Origin: CAYXWM01 sp964468805
GTDB taxonomy: Bacteria > Bacillota > Clostridia > Lachnospirales > WRBF01
Reading direction: 5' to 3'
DNA length: 13,373 nucleotides
Assembly (NCBI GenBank): GCA_964468805.1
Contig: CAYXWM010000062.1
Span: forward strand, 1-13,373
Position numbers and translations under genes: made by a program. The stretch's first letter is position 1; every line of letters begins with the position of its first letter. Shown here one piece after another: positions 1-7,756 of the stretch. The notes beneath the pieces were generated by a model. The model was given only the letters and a program-made list of their open reading frames with translations. It made no database searches and was not told the origin of the DNA.

Positions 1-55
1 AACCCGTGGCCTCTTGACTGCCAGTCAAGCGCGATCCCAACTTCGCCATATCCCC
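1..55 (-). tRNA. tRNA-Ala (anticodon GGC), 3' part cut off by the window edge
   Basis: Read on the minus strand, the sequence has a 5' acceptor strand GGGGATA, a D arm with a 4-bp stem (GCGA/TCGC), and an anticodon stem CTTGA/TCAAG around the seven-base loop CTGGCAG. That places GGC at positions 34-36, which decodes GCC alanine codons. The variable loop and the first half of the T arm (ACGGG then TT) are visible; the rest of the T arm, the 3' acceptor strand and any CCA lie left of base 1. The alanine G3:U70 identity pair therefore cannot be checked, and the amino-acid call rests on the anticodon alone. Confidence 0.85.
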
Positions 56-80
56 AAGTGCAGTTTTTAAAGACGTTGAT

Positions 81-109
81 ATATTACCACAGGAGCGTTA
101 ACTTGTCAA
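81..109 (-). promoter_or_regulatory. Sigma-A type promoter of the tRNA gene
   Basis: On the minus strand a perfect -35 box TTGACA (104-109) is followed by a 17-base spacer and the -10 box TAATAT (81-86). Transcription would start near base 74, about 20 bases before the mature tRNA 5' end at base 55. This fits a short tRNA precursor leader. Confidence 0.8.
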
Positions 110-185
110 CAAAAATTTATCTATATTCTTAATATGAAAGTTTAGTAAATTTTTGCCAAACTTTAAATATTTGGTAGATTAATTG

Positions 186-214
186 TTGACTATTTATGTA
201 TATACATTTATTAT
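186..214 (+). promoter_or_regulatory. Probable sigma-A promoter of the chemoreceptor gene
   Basis: TTGACT (186-191), a 17-base spacer and TATTAT (209-214) match the vegetative consensus at 5 of 6 bases in each box. Transcription would start near base 221 and give a 5' UTR of about 105 nt. No motility-sigma (SigD/sigma-28) promoter pattern was seen by eye, so this receptor may be expressed outside the flagellar regulon. Confidence 0.65.
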
Positions 215-229
215 TAATTCATGTTAAAA

Positions 230-278
230 ATCCGGTAAACAATACAAGCACCTTATAATTATGTTACTGTTTCCGGAT
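230..278 (+). other. Hairpin in the chemoreceptor 5' UTR
   Basis: ATCCGG-T-AAAC (230-240) can pair with GTTT-CCGGAT (269-278), giving ten base pairs with one bulged T around a 28-base loop. GTAAAC (235-240) could instead pair with GTTTAC (284-289), so two folds compete. The sequence does not show the conserved elements of the c-di-GMP-I riboswitch class often found upstream of clostridial chemoreceptors. A regulatory role is inference only. Confidence 0.35.
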
Positions 279-326
279 GTGAAGTTTACTTTTATTACCC
301 GAGATTCACCCAGGAGGAGGAAATTA

Positions 327-2579
327 ATGAAATTTTTTGATAACCTTAAAATCAAATCGAAGTTATTGGTAGCTTTTGCCATACTTATAATTCTTATTAT
401 GGTATCTTCAGCGTACAGCGTGATTACCATTGGCAGAGTTAACAGCAGTTATAAATCATTAATCGAGGGTCCCCAAGCGGCTTTGACCAACGTTTTGGAA
501 ATCGGTCGTGCATTTGCCAGATCTCGCAGATCTATTTTAACAATTGCCCTTTATACTCAGAACGAATCCATAAAACAAAACGCTATTAACGAATTTGATG
601 AATACATGAAAAGTATTAAAGAAAATTTTGATGAATATAGAACCATCGTTGATAACTATACCGGTCTTACCGAAGCAGAAAGAGCAGACAGATACAAATG
701 GGTAGATGACATGCTCAACAAAATCAATAACGATTATGTTAAGTTTAAGAATGAAGTAGTTGCTTCCTCAAACGGTGAAATTAGGGAAAGCACTCAAGAT
801 ATTATCGATAGAAATGTTCATATTCCCAATACAATCAATGAGAGTTTAGATGATAGAATAAAAGCTCTGGACGACCAGGTTACAGAAACCAAAAGACAAG
901 TTAATACCGAATCAACCCTTGCAATATCTGTTTTGATTATCGCTCTTTTGTTACTGATTTTTGTAGCTATACTAATAGCCTTGATTGTTGCTTCTCGTAT
1001 AACAAAAGTAATGACATCGATTACCAAAAAATCACAGGAAATAGCCAAGGGTAACTTTGATGTTAAAATCAGAACCAATTCCCGTGACGAAATTGGTATA
1101 TTGTCAAACAGTATTGCCGAAATGAGAGACGTATTTCAGGCACTTATCAGCGATGTCAATAAAATGGCGGGATCCTTTGAAGAAGGTGACATTGACGCCC
1201 GTATAAACCCCCAAGGCTTTGAAGGTGGTTACAGAGTAGCCGTTGATGCTATCAATAATACCGTTTCTTCTCTTATTGACGATACCACTCTATGTTTCAA
1301 TTACATGAACGAAATCGGCAGAGGAAACTTTGACCTGGATGTAAAAGTATTCCCCGGCAAAAAATACCGTCTTACGGAAATAACCAATAAGGTAAAATCA
1401 AACCTTCAAGACATTTCCGGTGACTTAAATACTTTAATAAAAGCTGCAATAAACGGTCAATTGGATGAACACGTTAATGCTGACATTTACGAAGGAGACT
1501 GGAAAAAACTTATTGAAGGTCTTAATAAATTGCTGGCTGTGGTTTCCGAACCGGTTAAAGATGCAAATGATGTTTTACTTAGGCTTTCAAATGGCGATTT
1601 TAATGTCAAAATTACAAAAGAATACTATGGCGATTTTGCTAAAATGAAAAACTCCTTTACTGTTATGATCAATGCCATCGGTGCTTATATTAAGGAAATC
1701 AGCGACAGTCTCAAGGCTATTGCTCAAGGTGACCTTCGTGTGACTATAAGAGCGGATTATGTGGGTCAATTCTCTCAAATTAAGGAATCCATAAATGAAA
1801 TTACTTCAACTCTGCACCAAACTGTAAGCGACATTAAAACTTCTGCGGATAATGTACTTATGGGAGCAAAACAAATATCCTCCGGAGCCATGTTACTGGC
1901 AGAGGGTGCAACAGAGCAGGCAAGTTCTGTACAAGAATTAAATGCTTCAATTATCACCATTAACGAGCAAACTCAAACAAATGCATCAAATACCCAAACT
2001 GCAAACGATCTTTCTTCTAAATCAGCGGAAAATGCCTTAAAAGGCAATAATGAGATGAAAAATATGTTGTCCTCCATAGACGGCATAAAAGACGCATCCA
2101 ACAATATTTCAAAAATCATTAAAGTTATCGACGACATTGCTTTCCAAACCAACCTCCTTGCGTTAAATGCCGCTGTTGAAGCAGCCAGAGCAGGGGTACA
2201 CGGTAAGGGCTTTGCAGTAGTTGCGGAAGAAGTGCGCAGTCTTGCAGCCAGAAGCTCTCAAGCCGCCCGTGAAACCACCGTTTTGATTGAAGATTCAATC
2301 TCTCGTGTAAACGACGGTACTGTTCTTGCAAAAACCACTGCCGAGGCTTTGGAAACCATAGTAAACGATGCAAGTTCAATTTCTTCCATCATAAACGACA
2401 TATATATTTCAACCACCCAACAGGCAGAGGCAATATCTCAAATCAGCTTGGGCATCAGCCAAATCTCTTCAGTTGTTCAAAGCAATTCTTCAACATCCGA
2501 AGAATCAGCCGCTGCTGCCGAACAATTATCCAGTCAGTCCGAAGTATTAAACCAATTAATATCTTATTTCTCCCTTTAA
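327..2579 (+). CDS. Methyl-accepting chemotaxis protein with a six-unit HAMP array
   Basis: A membrane chemoreceptor that would signal to CheA/CheW to control flagellar rotation. I chose ATG 327 over the in-frame ATG at 261 because a strong AGGAGG site (312-317, within a longer purine run) sits just upstream and residue 1 then begins a normal receptor N-terminus. The product is 750 aa. Transmembrane helix 1 is about residues 13-35, followed by a mostly helical extracellular sensor of about 160 residues (36-197), probably of the four-helix-bundle type. Transmembrane helix 2 is about 198-223. Six HAMP-like units follow, each marked by a G-[ND/Q]-[FLI] motif with glycines at 242, 287, 333, 377, 423 and 468. 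The signalling hairpin tip is the canonical stretch starting IDDIAFQTNLLALNAAVEAA (601-620) and running to about 645. There is no C-terminal CheR-tethering pentapeptide of the NWETF type. The ligand cannot be predicted. The gene is transcribed alone. Confidence 0.95.
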   Translation: MKFFDNLKIKSKLLVAFAILIILIMVSSAYSVITIGRVNSSYKSLIEGPQAALTNVLEIGRAFARSRRSILTIALYTQNESIKQNAINEFDEYMKSIKENFDEYRTIVDNYTGLTEAERADRYKWVDDMLNKINNDYVKFKNEVVASSNGEIRESTQDIIDRNVHIPNTINESLDDRIKALDDQVTETKRQVNTESTLAISVLIIALLLLIFVAILIALIVASRITKVMTSITKKSQEIAKGNFDVKIRTNSRDEIGILSNSIAEMRDVFQALISDVNKMAGSFEEGDIDARINPQGFEGGYRVAVDAINNTVSSLIDDTTLCFNYMNEIGRGNFDLDVKVFPGKKYRLTEITNKVKSNLQDISGDLNTLIKAAINGQLDEHVNADIYEGDWKKLIEGLNKLLAVVSEPVKDANDVLLRLSNGDFNVKITKEYYGDFAKMKNSFTVMINAIGAYIKEISDSLKAIAQGDLRVTIRADYVGQFSQIKESINEITSTLHQTVSDIKTSADNVLMGAKQISSGAMLLAEGATEQASSVQELNASIITINEQTQTNASNTQTANDLSSKSAENALKGNNEMKNMLSSIDGIKDASNNISKIIKVIDDIAFQTNLLALNAAVEAARAGVHGKGFAVVAEEVRSLAARSSQAARETTVLIEDSISRVNDGTVLAKTTAEALETIVNDASSISSIINDIYISTTQQAEAISQISLGISQISSVVQSNSSTSEESAAAAEQLSSQSEVLNQLISYFSL

Positions 2580-2585
2580 AACTGA

Positions 2586-2611
2586 GGCACGGCTCAACCG
2601 TGCCTTTTTTT
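2586..2611 (+). terminator. Intrinsic terminator of the chemoreceptor gene
   Basis: GGCACGG (2586-2592) and CCGTGCC (2598-2604) form a perfect 7-bp GC-rich stem with loop CTCAA, followed by seven T residues (2605-2611). It lies six bases after the stop codon. Confidence 0.92.
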
Positions 2612-3218
2612 ATCGACTGCTTATTGATTATTAATGAAATAGCAGTTTGGGACAAAAAGGCTTCTCTCAACACCTATATTCAAAAACCCAAAACTGAACA
2701 ACCAACAAAAAACAGACCAACATAATAGTTTCGTTTTTTTTGCCTGTTCAAATTAGCCTTGTAGGATTTTGTATTGAAAAGTCAATAAAATAATACATTA
2801 TTTAAAAAAACATTGCATTATACATATAATTTCTGCTAAACTATAAAAGAACGTCAGAAAATAATTCCACATATACTTAACGAGTTTAGAAAAAAGCCGA
2901 TTATCATGCGGTTACCAAAGATAGCAATCGGCATCGAAAGCGTTTAGTATACTTTTCTGTGCAAACGGAATTTTTTTATTTTTAGGCATAGCTGAAAAAT
3001 ATGTTACAAGTAAGTTTAAAACCTGCGAATAATATCCAAAATTTAAAAGATAACAGTGATAGACTAACATAAATAAATGTGTTTCGATGAAATTTAAATT
3101 TCGTTGAACTTCTGAAAGTTTTCGCAAGTTTTTTCACAATAACCATGCGAAACATATTCGGAATGATCGACTGCATCGAACTCACGTTAAATAACCTAAA
3201 GACAGATGAGGTGTACCA
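2612..3218 (+). other. Gene-free region upstream of secA (607 bases)
   Basis: I find no convincing gene here. Two minus-strand reading frames of about 70 codons (2912-3127 and 2982-3185) overlap each other in different frames, lack ribosome binding sites and look non-coding. Structures seen: a GCCGATT/AATCGGC stem (2896-2902 with 2926-2932) that can extend inward with ATC/GAT, and a near-perfect 26-base palindrome centred on GAAATTTAAATTTC (3083-3108). A weak promoter candidate for secA is TTGCAT (2813-2818), 18 bases, TAAACT (2837-2842). In several Firmicutes the hibernation factor gene hpf precedes secA; it is not present here. Confidence 0.5.
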
Positions 3219-5795
3219 ATGGGTATTTTAGAAAAAATATTCGGTAATTACAGCGATAAAGAAATTAAGCGTATTACTCCCATAGTGGATAAAATCGAAT
3301 CTTTGGAACCGGATTTTGCAAAATTAACCGACGAGGAATTGGCTGAAAAAACAAACGAGTTTCGTCAAAGATTAGATGACGGAGAAACTCTTGACGATAT
3401 ATTGCCGGAAGCCTTTGCCGCCGTAAGAGAAGCCGCAAAACGTACCTTAAACGAGCGTCATTACCGTGTGCAATTAATGGGCGGTATTATACTCCATCAA
3501 GGGCGTATTACAGAAATGCGTACCGGTGAAGGTAAAACCCTGGTTTCTACTTTACCGGCCTATTTAAATGCCCTTGCGGGTCAAGGCGTTCATGTAGTAA
3601 CTGTCAATGATTACCTTGCAAAACGTGACGCTCAGTGGATGGGTAAGGTTCATAATCTCCTGGGGCTATCCGTGGGTGTTATATTGCATGATATGACTCC
3701 CGAAGAACGCCGCGAGGCTTATAACTGTGATATAACCTACGCAACAAATAACGAACTTGGTTTTGATTATCTTCGTGACAATATGGTAGTATATCAAGAG
3801 CAAACCGTTCAACGTGAATTGGCTTATGCCATTATCGACGAGGTTGACTCTGTTTTAATCGACGAAGCCAGAACGCCACTTATTATTTCCGGCACCGGCA
3901 CCAAGAGCACCGAACTTTACAGAATAGCTAATAACTTCGTAAGAGGTTTGAAAAAAGGAAGAATCCTTAACGAACAGGAAGCACTTAACCCCATAACCCG
4001 TGCCGAACTTCAAGAAGAAGGCGACTTCGTGGTAGACGAAAAAGGCAAGACTGTTTCTCTTACTCAACAAGGTGTACACAAAGCGGAGCGTTTCTTCTCC
4101 GTGGAAAACCTTGCAGACCCCGAAAACTTGGAATTGCAACATCACGTTAACAACGCCTTAAAAGCTACCTACGGTATGCATTTGGACAAAGATTATGTGG
4201 TGCAAAATGATGAAGTTGTTATAGTAGATGAATTTACAGGCCGCCTTATGCCCGGTCGTCGCTATTCCGACGGCTTGCATCAAGCCATAGAAGCAAAAGA
4301 AAACGTAAAGGTAAACCGAGAAAGCAAAACACTGGCTACCATTACTTTCCAAAATTTCTTCAACAAATACGCCAAAAAGGCAGGTATGACCGGTACGGCA
4401 CAAACCGAAGAAGGAGAATTTCGCCAAATTTACGGCATGGACGTTATTGCCATTCCCACAAATTTGCCTGTAATTCGTAAAGACCTTTCCGATGTTATTT
4501 ATCGTACCGAAGCGGCAAAATTCCGTGCCGTTGTTAAGGATATAAGGGATAGCTATGAAATCGGTCAGCCTGTTCTTGTTGGTACTATCACCATAGAAAT
4601 GTCCGAAATTTTGAGTAAACTTCTGAAAAAAGAAGGAATACCCCATGAAGTTTTGAACGCCAAATATCACGAGCGTGAAGCGGAAATAGTGGCAAATGCC
4701 GGCTTAAAAGGAGCTGTAACCATAGCCACTAACATGGCAGGTCGTGGTACCGACATTAAACTTGGCGAAGGTGTTAAAGAACTTGGCGGTCTTAAAATTA
4801 TCGGTACAGAGCGACATGAATCCCGCCGTATTGATAATCAGTTAAGAGGACGTGCCGGTCGTCAAGGCGACCCCGGTCAATCCCGTTTTTACATTTCTCT
4901 TGAGGACGAATTAATGAGATTATTCGGTTCAGAGCGTGTAATGAAACTGGTAGACGCTCTGGGACTGGACGAGGACGAGCCGATTCAACACGCCATGCTC
5001 ACCAAAGCCATAGAAAACGCTCAGAAAAAAGTTGAGGGCAATAACTTTGGTATTCGTAAGCATCTGCTGGAATATGACCGTGTTATGAACGAACAGCGGG
5101 AAATTATCTATACGGAAAGACGCAAGGTTCTTGTTGGCGAAGATTTAAAAGATAACATTCTGTCCATGTTAAAATGCGTTATAGACCGTGCCGTAGACAG
5201 TCATACTGTTGACGCTCAATATCCCGAGGACTGGGATTTAAAAGGTCTCAACGAAAACCTTATGCCAATCTTTCATAAGACTGCCTACGAATTAACAGAG
5301 GAAGACAAAGAAACTATCAACAAGGAATATTTAAAAGAAACACTTTACAAAGAAGCTGTAGAAATTTATAATCACAAAGAAGAAGAATTTACCGCTCCCC
5401 GTATGCGTGAAATAGAAAGAGCAATAATGCTCCGTGTGGTTGACCAAAAATGGATGGACCATATCGATGACATGGACCAAATGCGTCAAGGTATTAATCT
5501 TCGTGCCTATGCACAAAAAGATCCCTTGCTTGAATATAAATTTTTAAGCTATGATATGTTTGAGGAGCTTTCAAACAATATTCAAACAGATACGGTTCGT
5601 GCCATGTTTAACGTACGTTTGGCTATAAGAGAGCCTGAGCGTGAAGCTGTTGCAAAAGAGATGTTTACCAATCATGACGAATCCGTTCAAAAAACACCCC
5701 AAAAGCGTAAATCCGCTAAAATCGGACCCAATCAACCCTGCCCTTGCGGCTCCGGTCAAAAGTATAAAAGATGCCACGGTAAACCGGCTGTATAA
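3219..5795 (+). CDS. secA: Preprotein translocase motor ATPase SecA
   Basis: SecA drives ATP-dependent export of unfolded preproteins through the SecYEG channel. The product is 858 aa, close to the usual 840-900. ATG 3219 follows GAGGTG at 3208-3213 with normal spacing. The N-terminal sequence MGILEKIFGNYSDKEIKR is typical. Walker A MRTGEGKT is at residues 100-107, with the helicase-like DYLAKRD motif near 131 and the Walker B segment IIDEVDSVLIDEARTPLI at about 205-222. The preprotein cross-linking region follows, and the second nucleotide-binding fold includes ATNMAGRGTDIKL and QLRGRAGRQGDPGQSRF. The C-terminal tail ends in a zinc-binding SEC-C motif with C841, C843, C852 and H853, which in this family binds zinc and contacts SecB or the ribosome. 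No key residue appears lost. It is followed by prfB, an order also seen in Bacillus. Confidence 0.98.
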   Translation: MGILEKIFGNYSDKEIKRITPIVDKIESLEPDFAKLTDEELAEKTNEFRQRLDDGETLDDILPEAFAAVREAAKRTLNERHYRVQLMGGIILHQGRITEMRTGEGKTLVSTLPAYLNALAGQGVHVVTVNDYLAKRDAQWMGKVHNLLGLSVGVILHDMTPEERREAYNCDITYATNNELGFDYLRDNMVVYQEQTVQRELAYAIIDEVDSVLIDEARTPLIISGTGTKSTELYRIANNFVRGLKKGRILNEQEALNPITRAELQEEGDFVVDEKGKTVSLTQQGVHKAERFFSVENLADPENLELQHHVNNALKATYGMHLDKDYVVQNDEVVIVDEFTGRLMPGRRYSDGLHQAIEAKENVKVNRESKTLATITFQNFFNKYAKKAGMTGTAQTEEGEFRQIYGMDVIAIPTNLPVIRKDLSDVIYRTEAAKFRAVVKDIRDSYEIGQPVLVGTITIEMSEILSKLLKKEGIPHEVLNAKYHEREAEIVANAGLKGAVTIATNMAGRGTDIKLGEGVKELGGLKIIGTERHESRRIDNQLRGRAGRQGDPGQSRFYISLEDELMRLFGSERVMKLVDALGLDEDEPIQHAMLTKAIENAQKKVEGNNFGIRKHLLEYDRVMNEQREIIYTERRKVLVGEDLKDNILSMLKCVIDRAVDSHTVDAQYPEDWDLKGLNENLMPIFHKTAYELTEEDKETINKEYLKETLYKEAVEIYNHKEEEFTAPRMREIERAIMLRVVDQKWMDHIDDMDQMRQGINLRAYAQKDPLLEYKFLSYDMFEELSNNIQTDTVRAMFNVRLAIREPEREAVAKEMFTNHDESVQKTPQKRKSAKIGPNQPCPCGSGQKYKRCHGKPAV

Positions 5796-5812
5796 TGCTA
5801 TAAAATAATTGA

Positions 5813-5864
5813 ACTGTTTGTGTGGGAAAACTGCCATACTTTGGGTTTTACCCCCACAAACAGT
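5813..5864 (+). other. Long hairpin between secA and prfB
   Basis: ACTGTTTGTG (5813-5822, one mismatch at 5823), GGG and AAAAC on the left pair with GTTTT (5845-5849), CCC and CACAAACAGT (ending 5864) on the right. CCA/TGG can close the apex. The total is about 21 base pairs with one mismatch, one bulged A and a two-base bulge. The following bases (CCGTTTATTC) are not a proper T-run, so this is not a standard terminator. It could be an RNase III processing site, a 3' stabiliser for secA mRNA or part of the prfB leader. Confidence 0.6.
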
Positions 5865-5953
5865 CCGTTTATTCAAAGGATGCATTGAGTTATACAGTCA
5901 TTCTCCCCTGTCTGAAAAATCCTGTAAATTCAAATTTAAATTTACAACTTTTG

Positions 5954-5986
5954 CCCACGAAAGTGGGTTTTAATGAGTTTAAAACC
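5954..5986 (+). promoter_or_regulatory. Candidate attenuator: two mutually exclusive hairpins before prfB
   Basis: Hairpin 1 is CCCAC-GAAA-GTGGG (5954-5967) followed by TTTT (5968-5971), a short terminator-like element with a stable GNRA tetraloop. Hairpin 2 pairs GGTTTTAA (5966-5973) with TTAAAACC (5979-5986). The two share bases 5966-5967, and hairpin 2 also consumes the T-run of hairpin 1, so forming one disrupts the other. Just upstream, TGTAAATT/AATTTACA (5923-5946) forms another inverted repeat. A switch controlling entry into prfB is possible but is inferred from pairing only. Confidence 0.35.
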
Positions 5987-6034
5987 GGCAGAAGGATAAC
6001 CCTACTGCAATTCAACAAAGAAGGAAGTGAAAAA

Positions 6035-7154
6035 ATGCTGGAATTGGAACAGCTTAATCTGGACCTGCAACCATATGCAGCAAATTTAAAAGAATTGGGG
6101 GATTCACTTTGACGTTGCAGGAGCAAAACGCAAAATAGAAGAGCTGGAAACTGTATCGGCTCAACCTGAATTCTGGCAGGATATGGAAGCCGGTCAGAAG
6201 ATTTTGCAAACTCTTAAAGGCTTCAAGCAACGTGTGGAAGAATATGACGGATTAGTCCGTGATTACGACGATTTATGTACCTTAATAGAATTGGGCATAG
6301 AAGAAAGTGATGACTCGGTTACCGCAGAATGTCGAAAGTTACACAAACAATTTGTAAATAAATATGAAAATATCCGTATAGCAACCTTGTTAAGTGGCGA
6401 ATATGATAGAAGTAATGCCATTGTAACTCTGCACTCCGGAGCAGGCGGAACCGAAGCTTGCGACTGGGTTAGTATGCTTCTGCGAATGTATACCAGATGG
6501 GCGGAAAAACGCGGCTACTCCATTGAAACCCTTGACTTCTTACCCGGTGACGGTGCCGGCTTCCGTTCGGTTACCTTCCAGGTTAACGGTGATAACGCAT
6601 ACGGCTATTTAAAATGCGAAAAAGGCGTACATCGTCTGGTAAGAATTTCTCCCTTCGACTCTTCCGGCCGCAGACATACATCTTTCGCCTCTTGTGACGT
6701 AATGCCTGAATTGGACGACACCATTGAATTTGAAATCAATGCGGACGATTTGCGTGTAGACACCTATCGTTCCTCCGGTGCAGGCGGACAGCACGTTAAC
6801 AAAACCTCATCAGCCATTCGTATTACTCATATCCCCACAGGTATAGTTGTTCAATGTCAAAACGAACGCTCACAGCATAAAAACAAAGACAGAGCCATGA
6901 AAATGCTTAAAAGCAAGTTGTACGAGCTGGAACAACAACAGCAAATGGAAAAGGCACAGGATATTCGCGGAGAGATAAAAGACATAGCCTGGGGCAGCCA
7001 AATACGCTCCTATGTATTTCATCCTTATAACCTGGTCAAAGACCACAGAACCAACGAGGAAATGGGTAATTTACAAGCCGTTATGGACGGCAGTATAGAT
7101 AATTTTATCAATGCTTATTTGATTCTTTCCAAAACGGGCAATAAGTCCGAGTAG
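6035..7154 (+). CDS. prfB: Peptide chain release factor 2, expressed by programmed +1 frameshift
   Basis: RF2 recognises UGA and UAA stop codons and triggers peptide release on the ribosome. The gene is read as 6035-6109 joined to 6111-7154: 25 codons from ATG 6035 (SD AAGGAAG at 6021-6027) reach CTT TGA C, the ribosome skips T6110, and 347 codons follow, giving 372 aa. Numbering through the shift, the stop-codon-reading tripeptide SPF falls at residues 205-207 and the catalytic GGQ at 250-252, the same positions as in Escherichia coli RF2. Residue 246 is serine, where E. coli K-12 has the unusual threonine. The helical N-terminal domain, the SGAGGTEACDW segment and the C-terminal YNLVKDHRTN stretch are all present. 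The internal TGA is the autoregulatory site: low RF2 favours the shift. The gene lies downstream of secA after a structured 239-base leader. Confidence 0.97.
6097..6113 (+). promoter_or_regulatory. prfB programmed +1 frameshift site
   Basis: A GGGGG run (6097-6101) acts as the internal Shine-Dalgarno-like element. It is followed by the slip codon CTT (6107-6109) and the in-frame stop TGA (6110-6112) with C at +4, the poorly terminated TGAC context conserved in RF2 genes. The CTT-TGA-C core is canonical. The gap between the G-run and CTT is five bases (ATTCA), compared with three in the Escherichia coli site AGGGGGTATCTTTGAC. Confidence 0.93.
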
Positions 7155-7169
7155 ACAAAAAGGTAATAT

Positions 7170-7205
7170 ACGGCAAAATACAATGATTATTTGCTTTTTT
7201 GCCGT
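7170..7205 (+). terminator. Possible weak terminator after prfB
   Basis: ACGGCAAAA (7170-7178) pairs perfectly with TTTTGCCGT (7197-7205) around an 18-base loop, 15 bases after the prfB stop. The T-run lies inside the right arm (7195-7200), not after it, so termination efficiency is doubtful. ATGATT (7183-7188) can also pair with AATCAT (7206-7211), which competes with this stem. Confidence 0.35.
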
Positions 7206-7218
7206 AATCATATATAAT
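7191..7218 (+). promoter_or_regulatory. Possible promoter of the CarD-like gene
   Basis: A perfect -10 box TATAAT lies at 7213-7218. Only a poor -35 candidate, TTGCTT (7191-7196), is present at 16 bases. Transcription would start near 7225, inside or next to the ribosome binding site (7220-7225), which would give an almost leaderless message without its SD. The box may therefore be fortuitous, with the gene transcribed from upstream. Confidence 0.3.
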
Positions 7219-7236
7219 AAAGGAGAGTGATATTTT

Positions 7237-7740
7237 TTGTATTGCAAAGGCGACAAAATCGTCTATCCCATGTACGGTGCAGGAGTTATCGAAGACTTGG
7301 AACACAAGGAGATAGACGGCAACAACCATACTTACTACGTTTTGCGTATTCCCGTAGGCAACTTAAAAATCAGCGTTTCAGCTTTGAAAGCAAAGGATTT
7401 GGGAATAAGACAGGTTTACAACAAGGATGAAGTTATGGAGGTTATTTCCGGAGTTAAAAACTTCCCCATGGAAATGCCCGATAACTGGAACCAACGTTAT
7501 AAAGAAAACTTGGAACGCATAAAAACAGGCAAGCTTTCCGAAGCCGCCTTGGTTTACAGAAACTTGCTTATGAGAGAACGAAGCAAAGGCTTATCCACAG
7601 CAGAAAAAAAATTGATGACCAATGCAAAACAAATTATTGTCTCGGAATTAATTTTATCTCAAAATATTGATAAAACTCAAGCGGAAGATTTATTGATGAC
7701 CACCATCGGTGCAAGAGTAGAGCCGGTTTTAAAGGTTTGA
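7237..7740 (+). CDS. CarD/CdnL family RNA polymerase-binding transcription regulator
   Basis: The 167-aa product begins MYCKGDKIVYPMYGAGVIED, which matches the N-terminal Tudor-like RNA polymerase interaction domain of the CarD_CdnL_TRCF family (about residues 1-65). The rest is a helical C-terminal domain (about 70-165, with EKKLMTNAKQIIVSELIL typical). Family members bind the polymerase beta lobe and stabilise open complexes, notably at rRNA promoters. The start is TTG 7237, preceded by AAGGAG (7220-7225) at a rather long 11-base gap; no ATG or GTG fits the domain start better. Length and domain order are normal. The gene sits between prfB and rpsT. Its proximity to translation genes is suggestive of growth-rate control but proves nothing. 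Confidence 0.92.
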   Translation: MYCKGDKIVYPMYGAGVIEDLEHKEIDGNNHTYYVLRIPVGNLKISVSALKAKDLGIRQVYNKDEVMEVISGVKNFPMEMPDNWNQRYKENLERIKTGKLSEAALVYRNLLMRERSKGLSTAEKKLMTNAKQIIVSELILSQNIDKTQAEDLLMTTIGARVEPVLKV

Positions 7741-7756
7741 AACGGCAAATCAACCC

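Noticed and set aside
261..326. Earlier in-frame ATG of the chemoreceptor
   Set aside because: No ribosome binding site precedes 261, while AGGAGG precedes ATG 327; the extra 22 residues do not resemble a receptor N-terminus.
2891..2945. Possible c-di-GMP or other riboswitch around the GCCGATT/AATCGGC stem
   Set aside because: A GGTTACC stretch is present, but the conserved core of the GEMM class is missing and the position is far from secA.
2912..3185. Two overlapping minus-strand reading frames of about 70 codons upstream of secA
   Set aside because: They overlap in different frames, have no ribosome binding site, and their compositions (rich in F, L, Y, N, K) look like translated AT-rich spacer.
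5785..5800. TATAAT at the end of secA as a prfB promoter
   Set aside because: No -35 box lies 16-18 bases upstream.
5822..6034. Upstream extension of the prfB frame
   Set aside because: It runs through the long hairpin, has no ribosome binding site, and ATG 6035 gives SPF and GGQ at the standard RF2 positions.
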